Shown: positions 1 to 8,930 of the stretch, piece by piece
Position numbering within the stretch: position 1 is the stretch's first letter
Layout: each line of letters opens with the position of its first letter
Assembly (NCBI GenBank): GCA_965229715.1
Contig: CBDDJL010000002.1
Span: 1,798,001 to 1,862,000 of the forward strand
DNA: 64,000 bases
Direction: 5' to 3'
Source of the DNA: JAVJST01 sp965229715
GTDB lineage: Bacteria > Pseudomonadota > Alphaproteobacteria > Rhodospirillales > Casp-alpha2
Translations under genes and position numbers: made by a program
Notes under the pieces: generated by a model
What the model was told of the DNA's origin: nothing
Databases searched by the model: none
Seen by the model: the letters and a program-made list of their open reading frames with translations, nothing else

Positions 1-273
1 GGGAACAACCTGCGTTTTCTCGTCGGTGTCGAGATGACGTCGAAGTATCTCGACGAGATCGCGACACCGGAAATGGCTGAGATATCCGACCGCGTTTACG
101 GTCAGATTCTACGCACGCTCGAGCCGCACCTGTGGCGGCAGCGGGTCACGATCCGGAAATTCGACCGCAGCTACGTGGAATACGACCGCGTGCTCTATCC
201 GGTTCTCGACCGAGGCGACCGACCAACTCATCTGATCGGCGCCTACGATTTCGAAATTGCCGACACGCTTTAA
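1..273 (+). CDS. C-terminal part of a PAS-like domain protein (partial)
   Basis: The reading frame is open from the first base of the window and ends at a TAA at 271-273, so only the last 90 residues are present. The visible segment (GNNLRFLVG..., then RSYVEYDRVLYPVLDRGD) resembles the C-terminal half of the short alphaproteobacterial PAS_5-type proteins, in which a conserved segment about tyrosine and aspartate near 'DRSYVEYDR' precedes the last strand (here LIGAYDFE). These proteins are single-domain and of unknown signalling role. The family call is by resemblance only. The start lies outside the window. Confidence 0.5.
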   Translation, partial: GNNLRFLVGVEMTSKYLDEIATPEMAEISDRVYGQILRTLEPHLWRQRVTIRKFDRSYVEYDRVLYPVLDRGDRPTHLIGAYDFEIADTL

Positions 274-292
274 ACGGTACGTGTGTCAGGGC

Positions 293-985
293 TCAGGTGT
301 CGCGCACCGTGCGCGCCGCATCGATCAATGCGGCATAGATGCGGCGATGTGGTGGTGAAAACGGCAGTAACTCCGGGTGCCACTGGACACCGACAAGAAA
401 AGGTTTCGATGGGTTCTCGATGGCCTGAACGATCTCGTGCTCGTCACGGCCGACAATCTGCATGCCGTCGCCAGGCTTATTGACTGCCTGATGATGAAGT
501 GCATTCACCCGGCACGGGTTGCAACGCATGATCTTTGCCAGCCGGCTGCCGGGCTCGAATTTCACGGATTTGCGGGGCATGACCGTGCGCCGGTTACGAT
601 AATCGGGCGCAATATCCTTGACGTCGTTGAACAGGGTGCCGCCAAGCACAATGTTGATCATTTGTGCGCCGCGGCAGATGCCCATCAGCGGTAAATCCTT
701 CTTCAACGCTTCCTCGATGAGGCCTTTTTCGAGTGCATCGCGGTCAGGATCGTAGCGAATGTTGGGGTTCAACTCCGCACCATCGAACTGCAGCGAGATG
801 TCGTCGCCACCCCCGACGGTCAGTCCGTCGAGACCACCCAGATCGCGCGGATTTCGCGCGGTAATCTTCACGGCTTCGCCGCCGGCACGCCAGATTGCCC
901 AGCGGTGCATCATCCAAATCCAGAAATTGCGGCGGACGGACAGGGTGACGCCAATCTTCGGCCGGGATCGATCGGTTCCGGTCAT
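293..985 (-). CDS. Gamma-glutamyl-gamma-aminobutyrate hydrolase family protein (peptidase C26, class I amidotransferase)
   Basis: A 230-residue class I glutamine-amidotransferase fold enzyme of the peptidase C26 / PuuD group, which cleaves gamma-glutamyl amide bonds in the cytosol. The nucleophile elbow is MGICRGAQ with Cys104, and the His-Glu pair of the triad is in VQWHPELLP (His203, Glu205). The glycine-rich TVGGGDDI segment forms the oxyanion region. It starts with ATG 7 bp after the stop of the upstream amidoligase gene and clearly shares its transcript. That pairing suggests it processes or edits a gamma-glutamyl-type amide made by the amidoligase rather than serving putrescine degradation; no puuA/puuB-like genes are nearby. 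The family is secure; the substrate is not known. Confidence 0.85.
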   Translation of the reverse strand: MTGTDRSRPKIGVTLSVRRNFWIWMMHRWAIWRAGGEAVKITARNPRDLGGLDGLTVGGGDDISLQFDGAELNPNIRYDPDRDALEKGLIEEALKKDLPLMGICRGAQMINIVLGGTLFNDVKDIAPDYRNRRTVMPRKSVKFEPGSRLAKIMRCNPCRVNALHHQAVNKPGDGMQIVGRDEHEIVQAIENPSKPFLVGVQWHPELLPFSPPHRRIYAALIDAARTVRDT

Positions 986-992
986 GAGCGGC

Positions 993-1889
993 TCAAACGG
1001 CGTTGCTCAGATAGCGCTGTCGCCTCTTTGCCAGGGCATCGGTGTCGGCGGCCAGTTCCTCGACGGCGACCCAGCGGTTCCAGTCATCGGCAATCGACCA
1101 ATCCTTTTCGTCGATCCGGCAGTCCGGAAGACGATAGTGGAACGCCGGTCGCGCGTTGATACGCGGGTCATCGACCTGGCGGGTAACGCGGTCTTCATCG
1201 ATGTGCGCGAACAGCGGCAACATGTCGAGATCGTAGTTGCGCCCATCGTTGGCGGCGATGTAGTCGTCGATCAGGGCTTCCTGATCCGGCATGTAATCGT
1301 CGGCCATGATGCGGCGGCAATATTCGGTCTCATAAGGTTCCGCCCAGCCAAGCAGCGTTCGCGACGGATCCGGGCGAATGGCCTGGCGGATTTCCGCATT
1401 CATGGCGACAAATGCCTGGAGCACGCGGATCAGGTAGCCGGCATCCAAGTCGGCGGCCTCGGGATTGAGATGAACGCCAAACGCAAAAAGCGGGTTTTTC
1501 ATGGTGCCGAGGGCGCCCGCCTCTCGAAGCGCATCCGTCGCCCGGTCTACGAGCGGTAGCAGATCGAGTGTCAGCGGCGACGTGATCACTTCATAGGGCA
1601 CCACCGCTTGGGCGACATCGCCGAGCAACTTGCGTGCCTGGCCGACGGTCGAGGACTCGTCGTCCTTGGCATGGGCGTACTTCGTATCGAGCTCGACTTC
1701 CAAATCGCCGAGTTCGGAACCCTCTATAACGTAGCGGTGAGGCGACCGCTCGCGCTGCGTGCCGCCGAGCGCAGAGGTCAACGCGCGGCATGCCTCACGC
1801 CCCCGGAGGCCGGCGAACTCGATCTCGACACCGACATGGCGCGGCTTGCCGTCAGCCGTCGACTTTTCAGGCGGTTGCGCGTAACTCAT
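993..1889 (-). CDS. Putative amidoligase enzyme (Amidoligase_2 family)
   Basis: A protein of about 298 residues with the N-terminal signature RHVGVEIEFAGL typical of the Amidoligase_2 family. These are distant relatives of the glutamine synthetase / glutamate-cysteine ligase (COOH-NH2 ligase) fold and are predicted to form amide bonds using ATP. Acidic residues in GVEIEF and DLEVELD are the expected metal/ATP ligands. An in-frame GTG at 1922 would add 11 residues; neither start has a clear ribosome binding site, so the ATG is chosen. The gene is followed after 7 bp by a C26 amidotransferase, an association predicted by comparative genomics for small-molecule or peptide amide pathways. The substrate is unknown. 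It is divergent from the histidine kinase gene. Confidence 0.75.
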   Translation of the reverse strand: MSYAQPPEKSTADGKPRHVGVEIEFAGLRGREACRALTSALGGTQRERSPHRYVIEGSELGDLEVELDTKYAHAKDDESSTVGQARKLLGDVAQAVVPYEVITSPLTLDLLPLVDRATDALREAGALGTMKNPLFAFGVHLNPEAADLDAGYLIRVLQAFVAMNAEIRQAIRPDPSRTLLGWAEPYETEYCRRIMADDYMPDQEALIDDYIAANDGRNYDLDMLPLFAHIDEDRVTRQVDDPRINARPAFHYRLPDCRIDEKDWSIADDWNRWVAVEELAADTDALAKRRQRYLSNAV

Positions 1890-2032
1890 AGCGGGATTGG
1901 ACACCACGATTGATGCGGACACAAGACGCCTGAAATGGTGTTTCCGTTGGCCCAGCGCAAGGTCGGAGCGTTTACGTAGATTGCCGTATAAATCGATGGA
2001 ATACCCCGGTTTTCAGCGTTAGCCTCCGAATC

Positions 2033-5000
2033 ATGGGACGCATCCGCAAGCTGGGCTTTATTGCACATCTTGTGCGCCGGCATCTGATTTGGGTGTTTGC
2101 GCTGGCGGTGATTGCCGTGGGTGTAGCGCAAATGGTGTCGCACCAGCTGGTCAATGACCTCGTCGTCGCCGAGCGGGAAACGGGTCGCAAGATCAATGTT
2201 AGCGGCCGCCAGCGTATGCTGTCGCAACGCATCGTCCTGTTTGCCAACCGGCTTCCGTCCATGGCGGACTCGCCGAACCGTGGCCGTGTGTTGCAAAAGT
2301 TGAGCGAGGCAACGGCGCTGATGCGGGAATCGCACGACGCCCTGATCAACGGCTCCGAGGCACTCGAGATGGACGGCATCCGGTCGGATATCGTGCGTCG
2401 CATCTTTTTCGATGAGCCGTATAACCTGGACCGCCGGGTGCGCGAGTACCTCAACGACGCCGAGACGATCATTCTGTTCTACCGGACCGAGGAGCCGGGG
2501 ATGGCGATGGGGTTGCGCCAAATCGCCGCACTTCAGCACATCAATGCCGTTGCCGGTGACAATCTTCTGATGGCACTGGATGAGGCGGTTCGTGCATTCG
2601 AGATGGCGGGGCATGACGCAATCCGGCAAATCGAGCATACCCAACAGCAGATATTGTACCTGCAGGTCGGCATCCTCGCGGCGATTTTTCTGCTGATCCT
2701 GGTTCCGGTGAATACCATCCTGCGCCGTCAGGTTCAGGAGCTGGCGCAATCCGAATCGAAGATGCGGCAGGGTTCGCGGATCGCTCAGATCGGCCACTTC
2801 GAGTGGGACGACAATCTCGATCAGGCAACCTACATCTCGCGTGAATATATCCGCATCATGGGCTACGACCCGGACACGGCTGACGCGCAGGCCAACGTCG
2901 CCAATATGCTGAATAACTTCATGCATCCGGACGATCAGGCGGGTTACAGAGCGCTCTACGAACAATCGAGCCGCTCGGGCGCGGCCTATTCGACAGAGTA
3001 CCGCTTGTTGAGACCGGACGGCACGGAGCGTTACATCGTCGAATATGCGGAACCGTTCGAGTCCGAGAGCGGCAAGAAACCGCTTTGGGTCGGTGTCATC
3101 CAGGATGTGACCGAGCTTCGGAAGACGGAACAGGAACTGGCGGCAAAGGAAGCCGAACTCCGCGACAGGGTGCGGGCACTCGAGGTTTCCGAGACGCGAA
3201 TGCGTCAGGGTTCCCGTGTTGCAAAGATCGGTCACTTCGAGTGGAACCCCGAACACGAAGCCGTGTCCTATGTATCCGAAGAGTACCTCAAGATCGTCGG
3301 CCATTCCGATGATGTAGCAATAAGGGCGGAAAAGCTCGATCAGTACATCAACGATCGCGTCCATCCCGACGACCGTGCTGCCCTGAGCGCCGTTTATGAT
3401 AATGCAACGGCCCGTCATGTCGCTTACACCGCAGAATATCGTGTCATGCGATCTGATGGCGAAGTCCGTAACCTTCTTGAATACTGTGAGCCGACATCGC
3501 TCGATATTCAAAACTCGAACTGGATCGGTGTCATCCAGGATGTGACCGAGCTGAGACGCGCGGAAATCGAACTCGCCCGCAAAGAGGCGGAGTTGCGTCT
3601 CGCGCTGAGTAGCCTGCCGGGCGCGCTGGTTTACACCAACAGCGATCTGGAAATCGTCCTCTGCAGTCCGCGGTTCGCCGATATCTATTCGGTTCCGCCG
3701 GAGCTGATCGAGCCCGGCAGCTATTATCCGGATTTCCTGATGTATCTCGCCAATCACGGATATTACGGCGAGGGGTCGCCCGCGGAACACGTCGCGATCC
3801 GGATCAAATCGCTGCAGAATCCGGCCGAGCAATCGTTCGAGGACTACACGCCGGACGGTCGTGTCTTCGCGGTGCGTCGCAATCCGGCCGATGGCGGCGG
3901 CTGCGTAACCATCGTGACCGATGTGACCGAGCTAAAACGCGCTCAGGAAGTTGCGGAGGCTGCGAGCGCGACGAAATCCCTGTTCCTCGCCAATATGAGC
4001 CACGAAATTCGGACACCGATGAATGCGATTATCGGTCTCAGCGGCCTCGCTCTGAAAACGGATCTCGACGACAAGCAGCGCGATTACATCGCGAAAGTTC
4101 GCGACTCGGGGCGCAATCTGCTCGGAATCATCAACGATATTCTCGATGTTTCGAAAATCGAGGCGGGCAAGCTGTACCTCGAAAAAGTGCCGTTCGATCT
4201 TGCCGATGTCCTCGACAACCTCGGCAATATCATTTCCATCAAGGCCGACGAGAAGTTGATCGAGGTCATCTTTCACATCGACACGAACATACCGCAAAGT
4301 CTGCGCGGCGATCCGCTCAGACTCGGCCAGGTTCTGATCAACTTCACCAACAATGCCGTCAAGTTCACCGAAAAAGGCGAGATCGTCGTTCGTGCAGAGC
4401 TGATCGACGAAACGGATAAGGACGCGACCATCCGCTTCGCCGTTTCGGATACCGGCATCGGACTGAGTGAGAATCAGATCTCGACCCTGTTCGAGGCCTT
4501 CACGCAGGCTGAGAGTTCGACAACACGCCGCTTCGGGGGGACCGGTCTGGGTTTGACGATTTGCAAGCACCTTGTCACGGCGATGGGCGGCGACATAGAG
4601 ATCGAAAGCGAACCCGGCGTCGGCAGTACGTTCAGCTTCGTCATCGCGCTGGAGAAATCGGAAGAAAGGGTAAGGCAGGGTCTGCCGCCGATGCTTACGC
4701 CCCGGTTGATGAATGTTCTCGTCGTCGACGATGTCGAAACGGCACGTGAGGTGCTCGGTGAAGGCCTGGAAAAGTTGGGCTTCAACGTCACGCTCGCGGC
4801 ATCGGGCGCCGAGGCGCTGCAGAAACTCGAGGAGTCCGTCACAGCCGGCAAACTGTACGATTTGATCCTGCTCGATTGCATGATGCCGGAAATGGACGGT
4901 GTCGAGACGGCGCAGCGCATTCGTGAGTTGCAGGGCTACGATACCACGCCGACGATTTTTATGATTTCCGCCTACGGCGTCGGTGAAGTCCGCGAAAAAA

Positions 5001-5977
5001 CCGAGTCGCTCGGGATCGAAAACTATCTCGGTAAGCCGCTTAATATGTCGGTGCTGGTCGACACGATCGCCGACGTGTTTTCGAGCGACGGCGTTGCCGC
5101 GCGACCCGACGGGCCTGACATCAAGGACCGGGACGATGAGATCGTGATCGCGACGGTGCCGGGCGCTCGGCTGTTGCTGGTCGAGGATAACGAGTTGAAC
5201 AGGATGGTCGCGATCGAGGTGCTCGAACGCGCCGGTTTCGTGGTCGACATCGCCGAGAACGGCGAAGTGGCAGTCAACGTGATTACATCGCGCATCGGTG
5301 AATACGCCGCTGTGCTGATGGATGTCCAGATGCCCGTCATGGACGGCTTGCAGGCGACACAGCTCATTCGTGAACATCCGGAATGCCGCGACCTGCCGAT
5401 CCTGGCGATGACGGCACATGCGTTGACGGAGGAACGCGACCGCTGTTTTGCCGCCGGTATGGACGATCATATCACCAAGCCGATCGATACCCGGGCGCTG
5501 ATTTCGGCACTCAATCGCCACATCGATCCGCAGACCCTGGCCCGCGGGAAGATCGAGGCGCCGGTTCAACCTGCCCCTGTTCCGGCTCCAGCCGGCAAAA
5601 AGGTCTTCGACACCACCACGCCTGAAGAAGAAGGGCCGTTCAACGCGGAAAACGCTGCAGCGCGTCTTGGCTTGCCGAAAGACGCCATCGACAAGTTGTT
5701 GCACCGCTTTGCCGATCGTTACGGCGGTATCGTCGATCAGGTGAAGGACGAGATCGTGAGCGACCGCGATGTCGCGCTACGCACGGCCCACTCGCTGAAA
5801 GGGCTCGCCGGAACGTTGCGCATGTGGGAAGTCTTCAACCCTGCGCGCGATCTCGAAATGTCGATTGAAGTTGACGATCCGGCGGCAACCGAGAGCGCTC
5901 TGAACAGGCTCGATAAGGCCTTGCCGAAGATCATCGCGAATATTCGCGCCAATGCCCCGGCGAAAACCGGCGAATAG
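2033..5977 (+). CDS. Hybrid sensor histidine kinase, PilJ-type sensor with three PAS domains, two receivers and Hpt
   Basis: A 1314-residue inner-membrane phosphorelay kinase. A first membrane helix (about 20-38) is followed by a PilJ-type periplasmic sensor (motif SGRQRMLSQR) and a second helix (about 210-228). Two closely similar PAS/PAC domains (about 245-370 and 385-505, each with a RQGSR-(I/V)A-(Q/K)IGHFEW segment) and a third PAS (about 515-635) come next. HisKA has His657 in NMSHEIRTP, and HATPase_c has the DTGIGL and GGTGLGL boxes. Receiver 1 carries Asp948 (LLDCMMPEMDG), receiver 2 carries Asp1097 (LMDVQMPVMDG), and the C-terminal Hpt has His1253 (TAHSLKG). All phospho-acceptors are intact. 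No response regulator gene adjoins it, so the output partner must be elsewhere. The internal PAS duplication is evident. Confidence 0.93.
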   Translation: MGRIRKLGFIAHLVRRHLIWVFALAVIAVGVAQMVSHQLVNDLVVAERETGRKINVSGRQRMLSQRIVLFANRLPSMADSPNRGRVLQKLSEATALMRESHDALINGSEALEMDGIRSDIVRRIFFDEPYNLDRRVREYLNDAETIILFYRTEEPGMAMGLRQIAALQHINAVAGDNLLMALDEAVRAFEMAGHDAIRQIEHTQQQILYLQVGILAAIFLLILVPVNTILRRQVQELAQSESKMRQGSRIAQIGHFEWDDNLDQATYISREYIRIMGYDPDTADAQANVANMLNNFMHPDDQAGYRALYEQSSRSGAAYSTEYRLLRPDGTERYIVEYAEPFESESGKKPLWVGVIQDVTELRKTEQELAAKEAELRDRVRALEVSETRMRQGSRVAKIGHFEWNPEHEAVSYVSEEYLKIVGHSDDVAIRAEKLDQYINDRVHPDDRAALSAVYDNATARHVAYTAEYRVMRSDGEVRNLLEYCEPTSLDIQNSNWIGVIQDVTELRRAEIELARKEAELRLALSSLPGALVYTNSDLEIVLCSPRFADIYSVPPELIEPGSYYPDFLMYLANHGYYGEGSPAEHVAIRIKSLQNPAEQSFEDYTPDGRVFAVRRNPADGGGCVTIVTDVTELKRAQEVAEAASATKSLFLANMSHEIRTPMNAIIGLSGLALKTDLDDKQRDYIAKVRDSGRNLLGIINDILDVSKIEAGKLYLEKVPFDLADVLDNLGNIISIKADEKLIEVIFHIDTNIPQSLRGDPLRLGQVLINFTNNAVKFTEKGEIVVRAELIDETDKDATIRFAVSDTGIGLSENQISTLFEAFTQAESSTTRRFGGTGLGLTICKHLVTAMGGDIEIESEPGVGSTFSFVIALEKSEERVRQGLPPMLTPRLMNVLVVDDVETAREVLGEGLEKLGFNVTLAASGAEALQKLEESVTAGKLYDLILLDCMMPEMDGVETAQRIRELQGYDTTPTIFMISAYGVGEVREKTESLGIENYLGKPLNMSVLVDTIADVFSSDGVAARPDGPDIKDRDDEIVIATVPGARLLLVEDNELNRMVAIEVLERAGFVVDIAENGEVAVNVITSRIGEYAAVLMDVQMPVMDGLQATQLIREHPECRDLPILAMTAHALTEERDRCFAAGMDDHITKPIDTRALISALNRHIDPQTLARGKIEAPVQPAPVPAPAGKKVFDTTTPEEEGPFNAENAAARLGLPKDAIDKLLHRFADRYGGIVDQVKDEIVSDRDVALRTAHSLKGLAGTLRMWEVFNPARDLEMSIEVDDPAATESALNRLDKALPKIIANIRANAPAKTGE

Positions 5978-5990
5978 GTTAACGACGGTG

Positions 5991-6014
5991 CGGCGGTAAT
6001 CCGGAATGCCGCCG
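5991..6014. terminator. GC-rich hairpin between convergent genes
   Basis: CGGCGG at 5991-5996 pairs with CCGCCG at 6009-6014 around a TCCGGA core. It lies between the 3' ends of the kinase and the convergent hydrolase gene. No T-run follows, so termination is only a suggestion. Confidence 0.35.
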
Positions 6015-6034
6015 GGCGGAGATAAATGTGGGCA

Positions 6035-6907
6035 TTATTTACTGACCACGTTCCCTGCTCCCCAATTCTCGAACCGTTCTTCAAGGAGTTGCCCGAACTT
6101 GCGTTCGAAGCACTTGGTGTACCCGTAGAAATGCGGAATCCATCCCTCGCTGCACGATGTGTTGCCGACCTCGACCAACTCGACGCCAGGAATGTCGCCG
6201 ATAAACGCCATTTCTTCGAGCGGCGAGTACTTGTCGTCGTCGAATCCGAAGGCAACGCCGCGCATCGACGTTCCTGACTCGATCACGTTTTTCCAGCGGT
6301 AGTAATGTTTGGAATACCAAGTGTCGTGAATGGATCTGTCGAGGTAACCGAAGCCCGTGCCGGGCGCCAATGCCACGAAACCGCTGAACTTCTCAGGCGC
6401 GAAGGTCGACATGTAAAGCGCCGAACTGGCGCCGCCGGAATGCCCGGCGACAACGATCTGGGACGGCGCTACGCCGTAAGCGAGAAACCGATCCAACGTA
6501 CGGGACGTTTCTTCGGCTCTTTTCCACCAGATCCCCTGGCTGACATTATTGGTCGCGCCGAACCCGATCTCGTTCGAACAGGGGTAATAGACAACGGTCT
6601 GCGGATCTTTGACGATCATCTTCTCGAAGACGGTCGGCAAATCGTCCCGGGGCTCGCATTTCTGCCCGCGACCGCCGCTGTCGGTGCCGTGCATGAAGAC
6701 GATCAGGCGAACGGCGGCGGGATCCGGAATGGCCTCGGCCAGGTGGTCGTCAAATTGCTCGAACGTGCCGGTCCAGACGAACGGCTTGTCCCGTTTCTCC
6801 CAATGGGTGAACCAGGCGCCATGAAGGCCGGTTGGATTGGTGCCCGAGGCCGTAACGCAACCGATGAGCAGAATGGGGGTAAGAATGAAAAGCCAAAATC
6901 GATGCAA
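6035..6907 (-). CDS. Secreted lipoprotein-type alpha/beta hydrolase
   Basis: A 290-residue protein with a short hydrophobic signal ending in the lipobox-like LLIGC (Cys17), so it is probably lipid-anchored in the envelope. The alpha/beta-hydrolase nucleophile elbow is VVAGHSGGAS (Ser157), and MHGTDSGG near residue 72 looks like an oxyanion-hole segment. Late histidines (for example in WIPHFYGY) are candidates for the catalytic His. The start is TTG at 6907, with GGAAA a short distance upstream; no ATG is available before the signal peptide. The substrate is unknown: esterase, lipase or PHB-depolymerase-like activity are all possible. It is monocistronic, convergent with the kinase gene and divergent from pabB. 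Confidence 0.7.
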   Translation of the reverse strand: MHRFWLFILTPILLIGCVTASGTNPTGLHGAWFTHWEKRDKPFVWTGTFEQFDDHLAEAIPDPAAVRLIVFMHGTDSGGRGQKCEPRDDLPTVFEKMIVKDPQTVVYYPCSNEIGFGATNNVSQGIWWKRAEETSRTLDRFLAYGVAPSQIVVAGHSGGASSALYMSTFAPEKFSGFVALAPGTGFGYLDRSIHDTWYSKHYYRWKNVIESGTSMRGVAFGFDDDKYSPLEEMAFIGDIPGVELVEVGNTSCSEGWIPHFYGYTKCFERKFGQLLEERFENWGAGNVVSK

Positions 6908-6925
6908 GGTACGCGTTTCCGGGCT

Positions 6926-6949
6926 GGTTGTTGAACAAGAGCAACAACC
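6926..6949. other. Inverted repeat upstream of the hydrolase gene
   Basis: GGTTGTTG (6926-6933) and CAACAACC (6942-6949) form an 8-bp perfect inverted repeat with an 8-nt centre, just upstream of the TTG start of the hydrolase gene and in the divergent gap before pabB. It could be an operator or a 5'-UTR hairpin. Confidence 0.4.
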
Positions 6950-7075
6950 TTAGATTGCGGATGAGACCGTATCAACGAGTAACGCGGCGGCGTCCCTTCG
7001 AAATCGTGAAGCTGTGCCCGCGTCCGCCTCATTCGAAGGCGTTGTTCCGTGCGGACTTCCGGCTATGATCCGGCG

Positions 7076-8284
7076 ATGAGCGCCAGCGACCTCTCGACTG
7101 TATCCGTTCTGCTGCACGAATCGCAGCCCGAAGCCGGTGGCCGCGGGCGGGGCTCGTTGCTGCTCGAGGACTGTCGCGGCGTCGTGACCTGCGGCGCGCC
7201 CGGCGAAATCGGCGCCGCGTTCGCGGCCATCGAACAGGCGCTCGACGACGGCCTCACGATCGCCGGCGGTTTTACCTACGAGCTCGGCTATCACCTTGAA
7301 GCGAAACTGGTAGCGCTGGCGCCGAAAGCGGCCGGCCCGCTGTTTCAGGTCGGCGCCTTCGCCGGCGTTCGGACTCTCGACCCGGCGGACGCCGCCGCGC
7401 TGGTCGCGGAACGCGGGGCAGGGAACGCAACCGGACCGGTCGCACTCGATTACGGCGAAAGCGCCGAGCGCTATACGGAGAAGCTGCAACGCGTGCTCGA
7501 TTATATTCACTCGGGCGATATCTATCAGGCCAATTTCACGTTTCCGGCGCGGTTCGATTGGCCAGCGGACGTCTGGACCCTCTATCGCCGCCTGATGGCC
7601 CAGCAGCAGGTGCCGTTCGCTGCGGTCCTCGATCTCCCTGATCTCAAGGCGGCATCGCTGTCGCCCGAACTTTTCTTTCGCAAGCGCGGGCGGCGTATCG
7701 AATCGCGGCCCATGAAGGGAACGGCCGGCCGTGGCGACGATGCGGTTGAGGACGCGGCCATCGCCGCGCACCTGAAGGCGGATCCGAAGAACCGGGCCGA
7801 GAATCTGATGATCGTCGATTTGATCCGCAACGATCTCGGCCGGCTTGCCGACATCGGCAGCGTCCGCGTCGACGAGCTTTACCATGTCGAGACCTATCAC
7901 ACGCTGCACCAGATGGTGTCGCACATTTCCGCCGAGATCGATCCGGCGACCCCGGTGGAGACGGTCATGCGCCACATCTTTCCCTGCGGTTCGGTGACCG
8001 GCGCGCCGAAAATCCGGGCGATGGAAATCATCGCCGAACTTGAGACGGCTCCGCGCGGTCTCTACACCGGCGCCATCGGATACGTAACGCCGGAGCGCGA
8101 CATGGCCTTTTCGGTGCCGATCCGCACCGTCGAGCTTGCCGCCGACGGGCGCGCCGTGCTCGGCATTGGTTCGGGCGTGGTGGCCGATTCGGGGACCGAA
8201 GCCGAGTATGCCGAATGTTTGCTCAAAGCCCGGTTCCTGCGCCGCGCGCTGTCCGATGCCGGCGATCCGGAGTACGCGGCATGA
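7076..8284 (+). CDS. pabB: Aminodeoxychorismate synthase component I
   Basis: A chorismate-binding enzyme of 402 residues that converts chorismate and ammonia or glutamine nitrogen to 4-amino-4-deoxychorismate for p-aminobenzoate and folate synthesis. The PMKGT motif with Lys214 is diagnostic of ADC synthase, where the lysine is the nucleophile. The motifs ENLMIVDLIRNDLGR, FPCGSVTGAPK and the C-terminal GIGSGVVADS complete the family pattern. It overlaps pabC by ATGA, which supports the assignment over anthranilate synthase. The ATG at 7076 is chosen; an in-frame GTG at 7049 would add 9 residues. No pabA-type glutaminase is adjacent. Confidence 0.92.
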   Translation: MSASDLSTVSVLLHESQPEAGGRGRGSLLLEDCRGVVTCGAPGEIGAAFAAIEQALDDGLTIAGGFTYELGYHLEAKLVALAPKAAGPLFQVGAFAGVRTLDPADAAALVAERGAGNATGPVALDYGESAERYTEKLQRVLDYIHSGDIYQANFTFPARFDWPADVWTLYRRLMAQQQVPFAAVLDLPDLKAASLSPELFFRKRGRRIESRPMKGTAGRGDDAVEDAAIAAHLKADPKNRAENLMIVDLIRNDLGRLADIGSVRVDELYHVETYHTLHQMVSHISAEIDPATPVETVMRHIFPCGSVTGAPKIRAMEIIAELETAPRGLYTGAIGYVTPERDMAFSVPIRTVELAADGRAVLGIGSGVVADSGTEAEYAECLLKARFLRRALSDAGDPEYAA

Positions 8285-8916
8285 AGCCCGGTTACGGCCT
8301 GATCGAGAGCATGCTGGCGGACGGCGGCCGCGCGCCGCTGCTTTACCGTCATCTTGAACGCCTGCAGGCAAGTGCGCGCGAACTGGGCGTGCCGTTGAAC
8401 GACGACATCGTCAGCATGAAACTCGCCGACGCGCTGCGTGGGGTCATGATTCCGTCGAAAGTTCGTCTCGTCGTCGATCCGGACGGTGAAATTGCGGTCG
8501 ATGCGGTGCCGCTCAGCCCCATTCCCGACGATCCTGTGGCGATCTTCGCTCATATCCGGCTTTCGTCGGACGATCCCCTGCTGCGGCACAAGACGACGCG
8601 CCGCAAGGTCTACGACATGGAACGCGAGCGTCTGGCCGACCTGGCGGGCGGCTACGACGTTATTTTTCTCAATGAGCGGGATGAGGTTTGCGAGGGCGCG
8701 ATCAGCAACGTGTTCGCCTGGTTCGGCAGCGAAGCGGTAACGCCGCCGCTCGACTGCGGCCTGTTGCCGGGGATCATGCGGGCCGAGAGCATTCGCCGCC
8801 ACAGTGCGGTCGAGCGAATTCTGACGCCGGAAAACCTGCGCGCGGCGGACCGGGTGGTCCTGACCAATGCCGTGCGCGGCGAAATCGAGGTCACCGTCAA
8901 TTTCGATATCGAATAG
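8281..8916 (+). CDS. pabC: Aminodeoxychorismate lyase (class IV aminotransferase fold)
   Basis: A PLP enzyme of 211 residues that eliminates pyruvate from aminodeoxychorismate to give p-aminobenzoate. The start ATG overlaps the pabB stop (ATGA at 8281-8284). Lys104 in RHKTTRR is the expected PLP lysine, and the FLNERDEVCEGAISNVF segment carries the conserved glutamate and the phosphate-side motif of fold-type IV enzymes. It is somewhat shorter than E. coli PabC (about 269 residues). A branched-chain or D-amino-acid aminotransferase of the same fold is excluded mainly by the pabB coupling. Confidence 0.87.
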   Translation: MKPGYGLIESMLADGGRAPLLYRHLERLQASARELGVPLNDDIVSMKLADALRGVMIPSKVRLVVDPDGEIAVDAVPLSPIPDDPVAIFAHIRLSSDDPLLRHKTTRRKVYDMERERLADLAGGYDVIFLNERDEVCEGAISNVFAWFGSEAVTPPLDCGLLPGIMRAESIRRHSAVERILTPENLRAADRVVLTNAVRGEIEVTVNFDIE

Positions 8917-8930
8917 GGAGGGGAAACCGC

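Noticed and set aside
1886..3832. A 648-codon open frame antisense to the histidine kinase
   Set aside because: No family motif and fully complementary to well-conserved PilJ/PAS coding sequence.
3932..5704. A 590-codon open frame antisense to the kinase/receiver part
   Set aside because: Opposite conserved HATPase and receiver motifs; composition is a mirror of the real frame.
6950..8371. A 473-codon open frame antisense to pabB
   Set aside because: Opposite intact chorismate-enzyme motifs; no motifs of its own.
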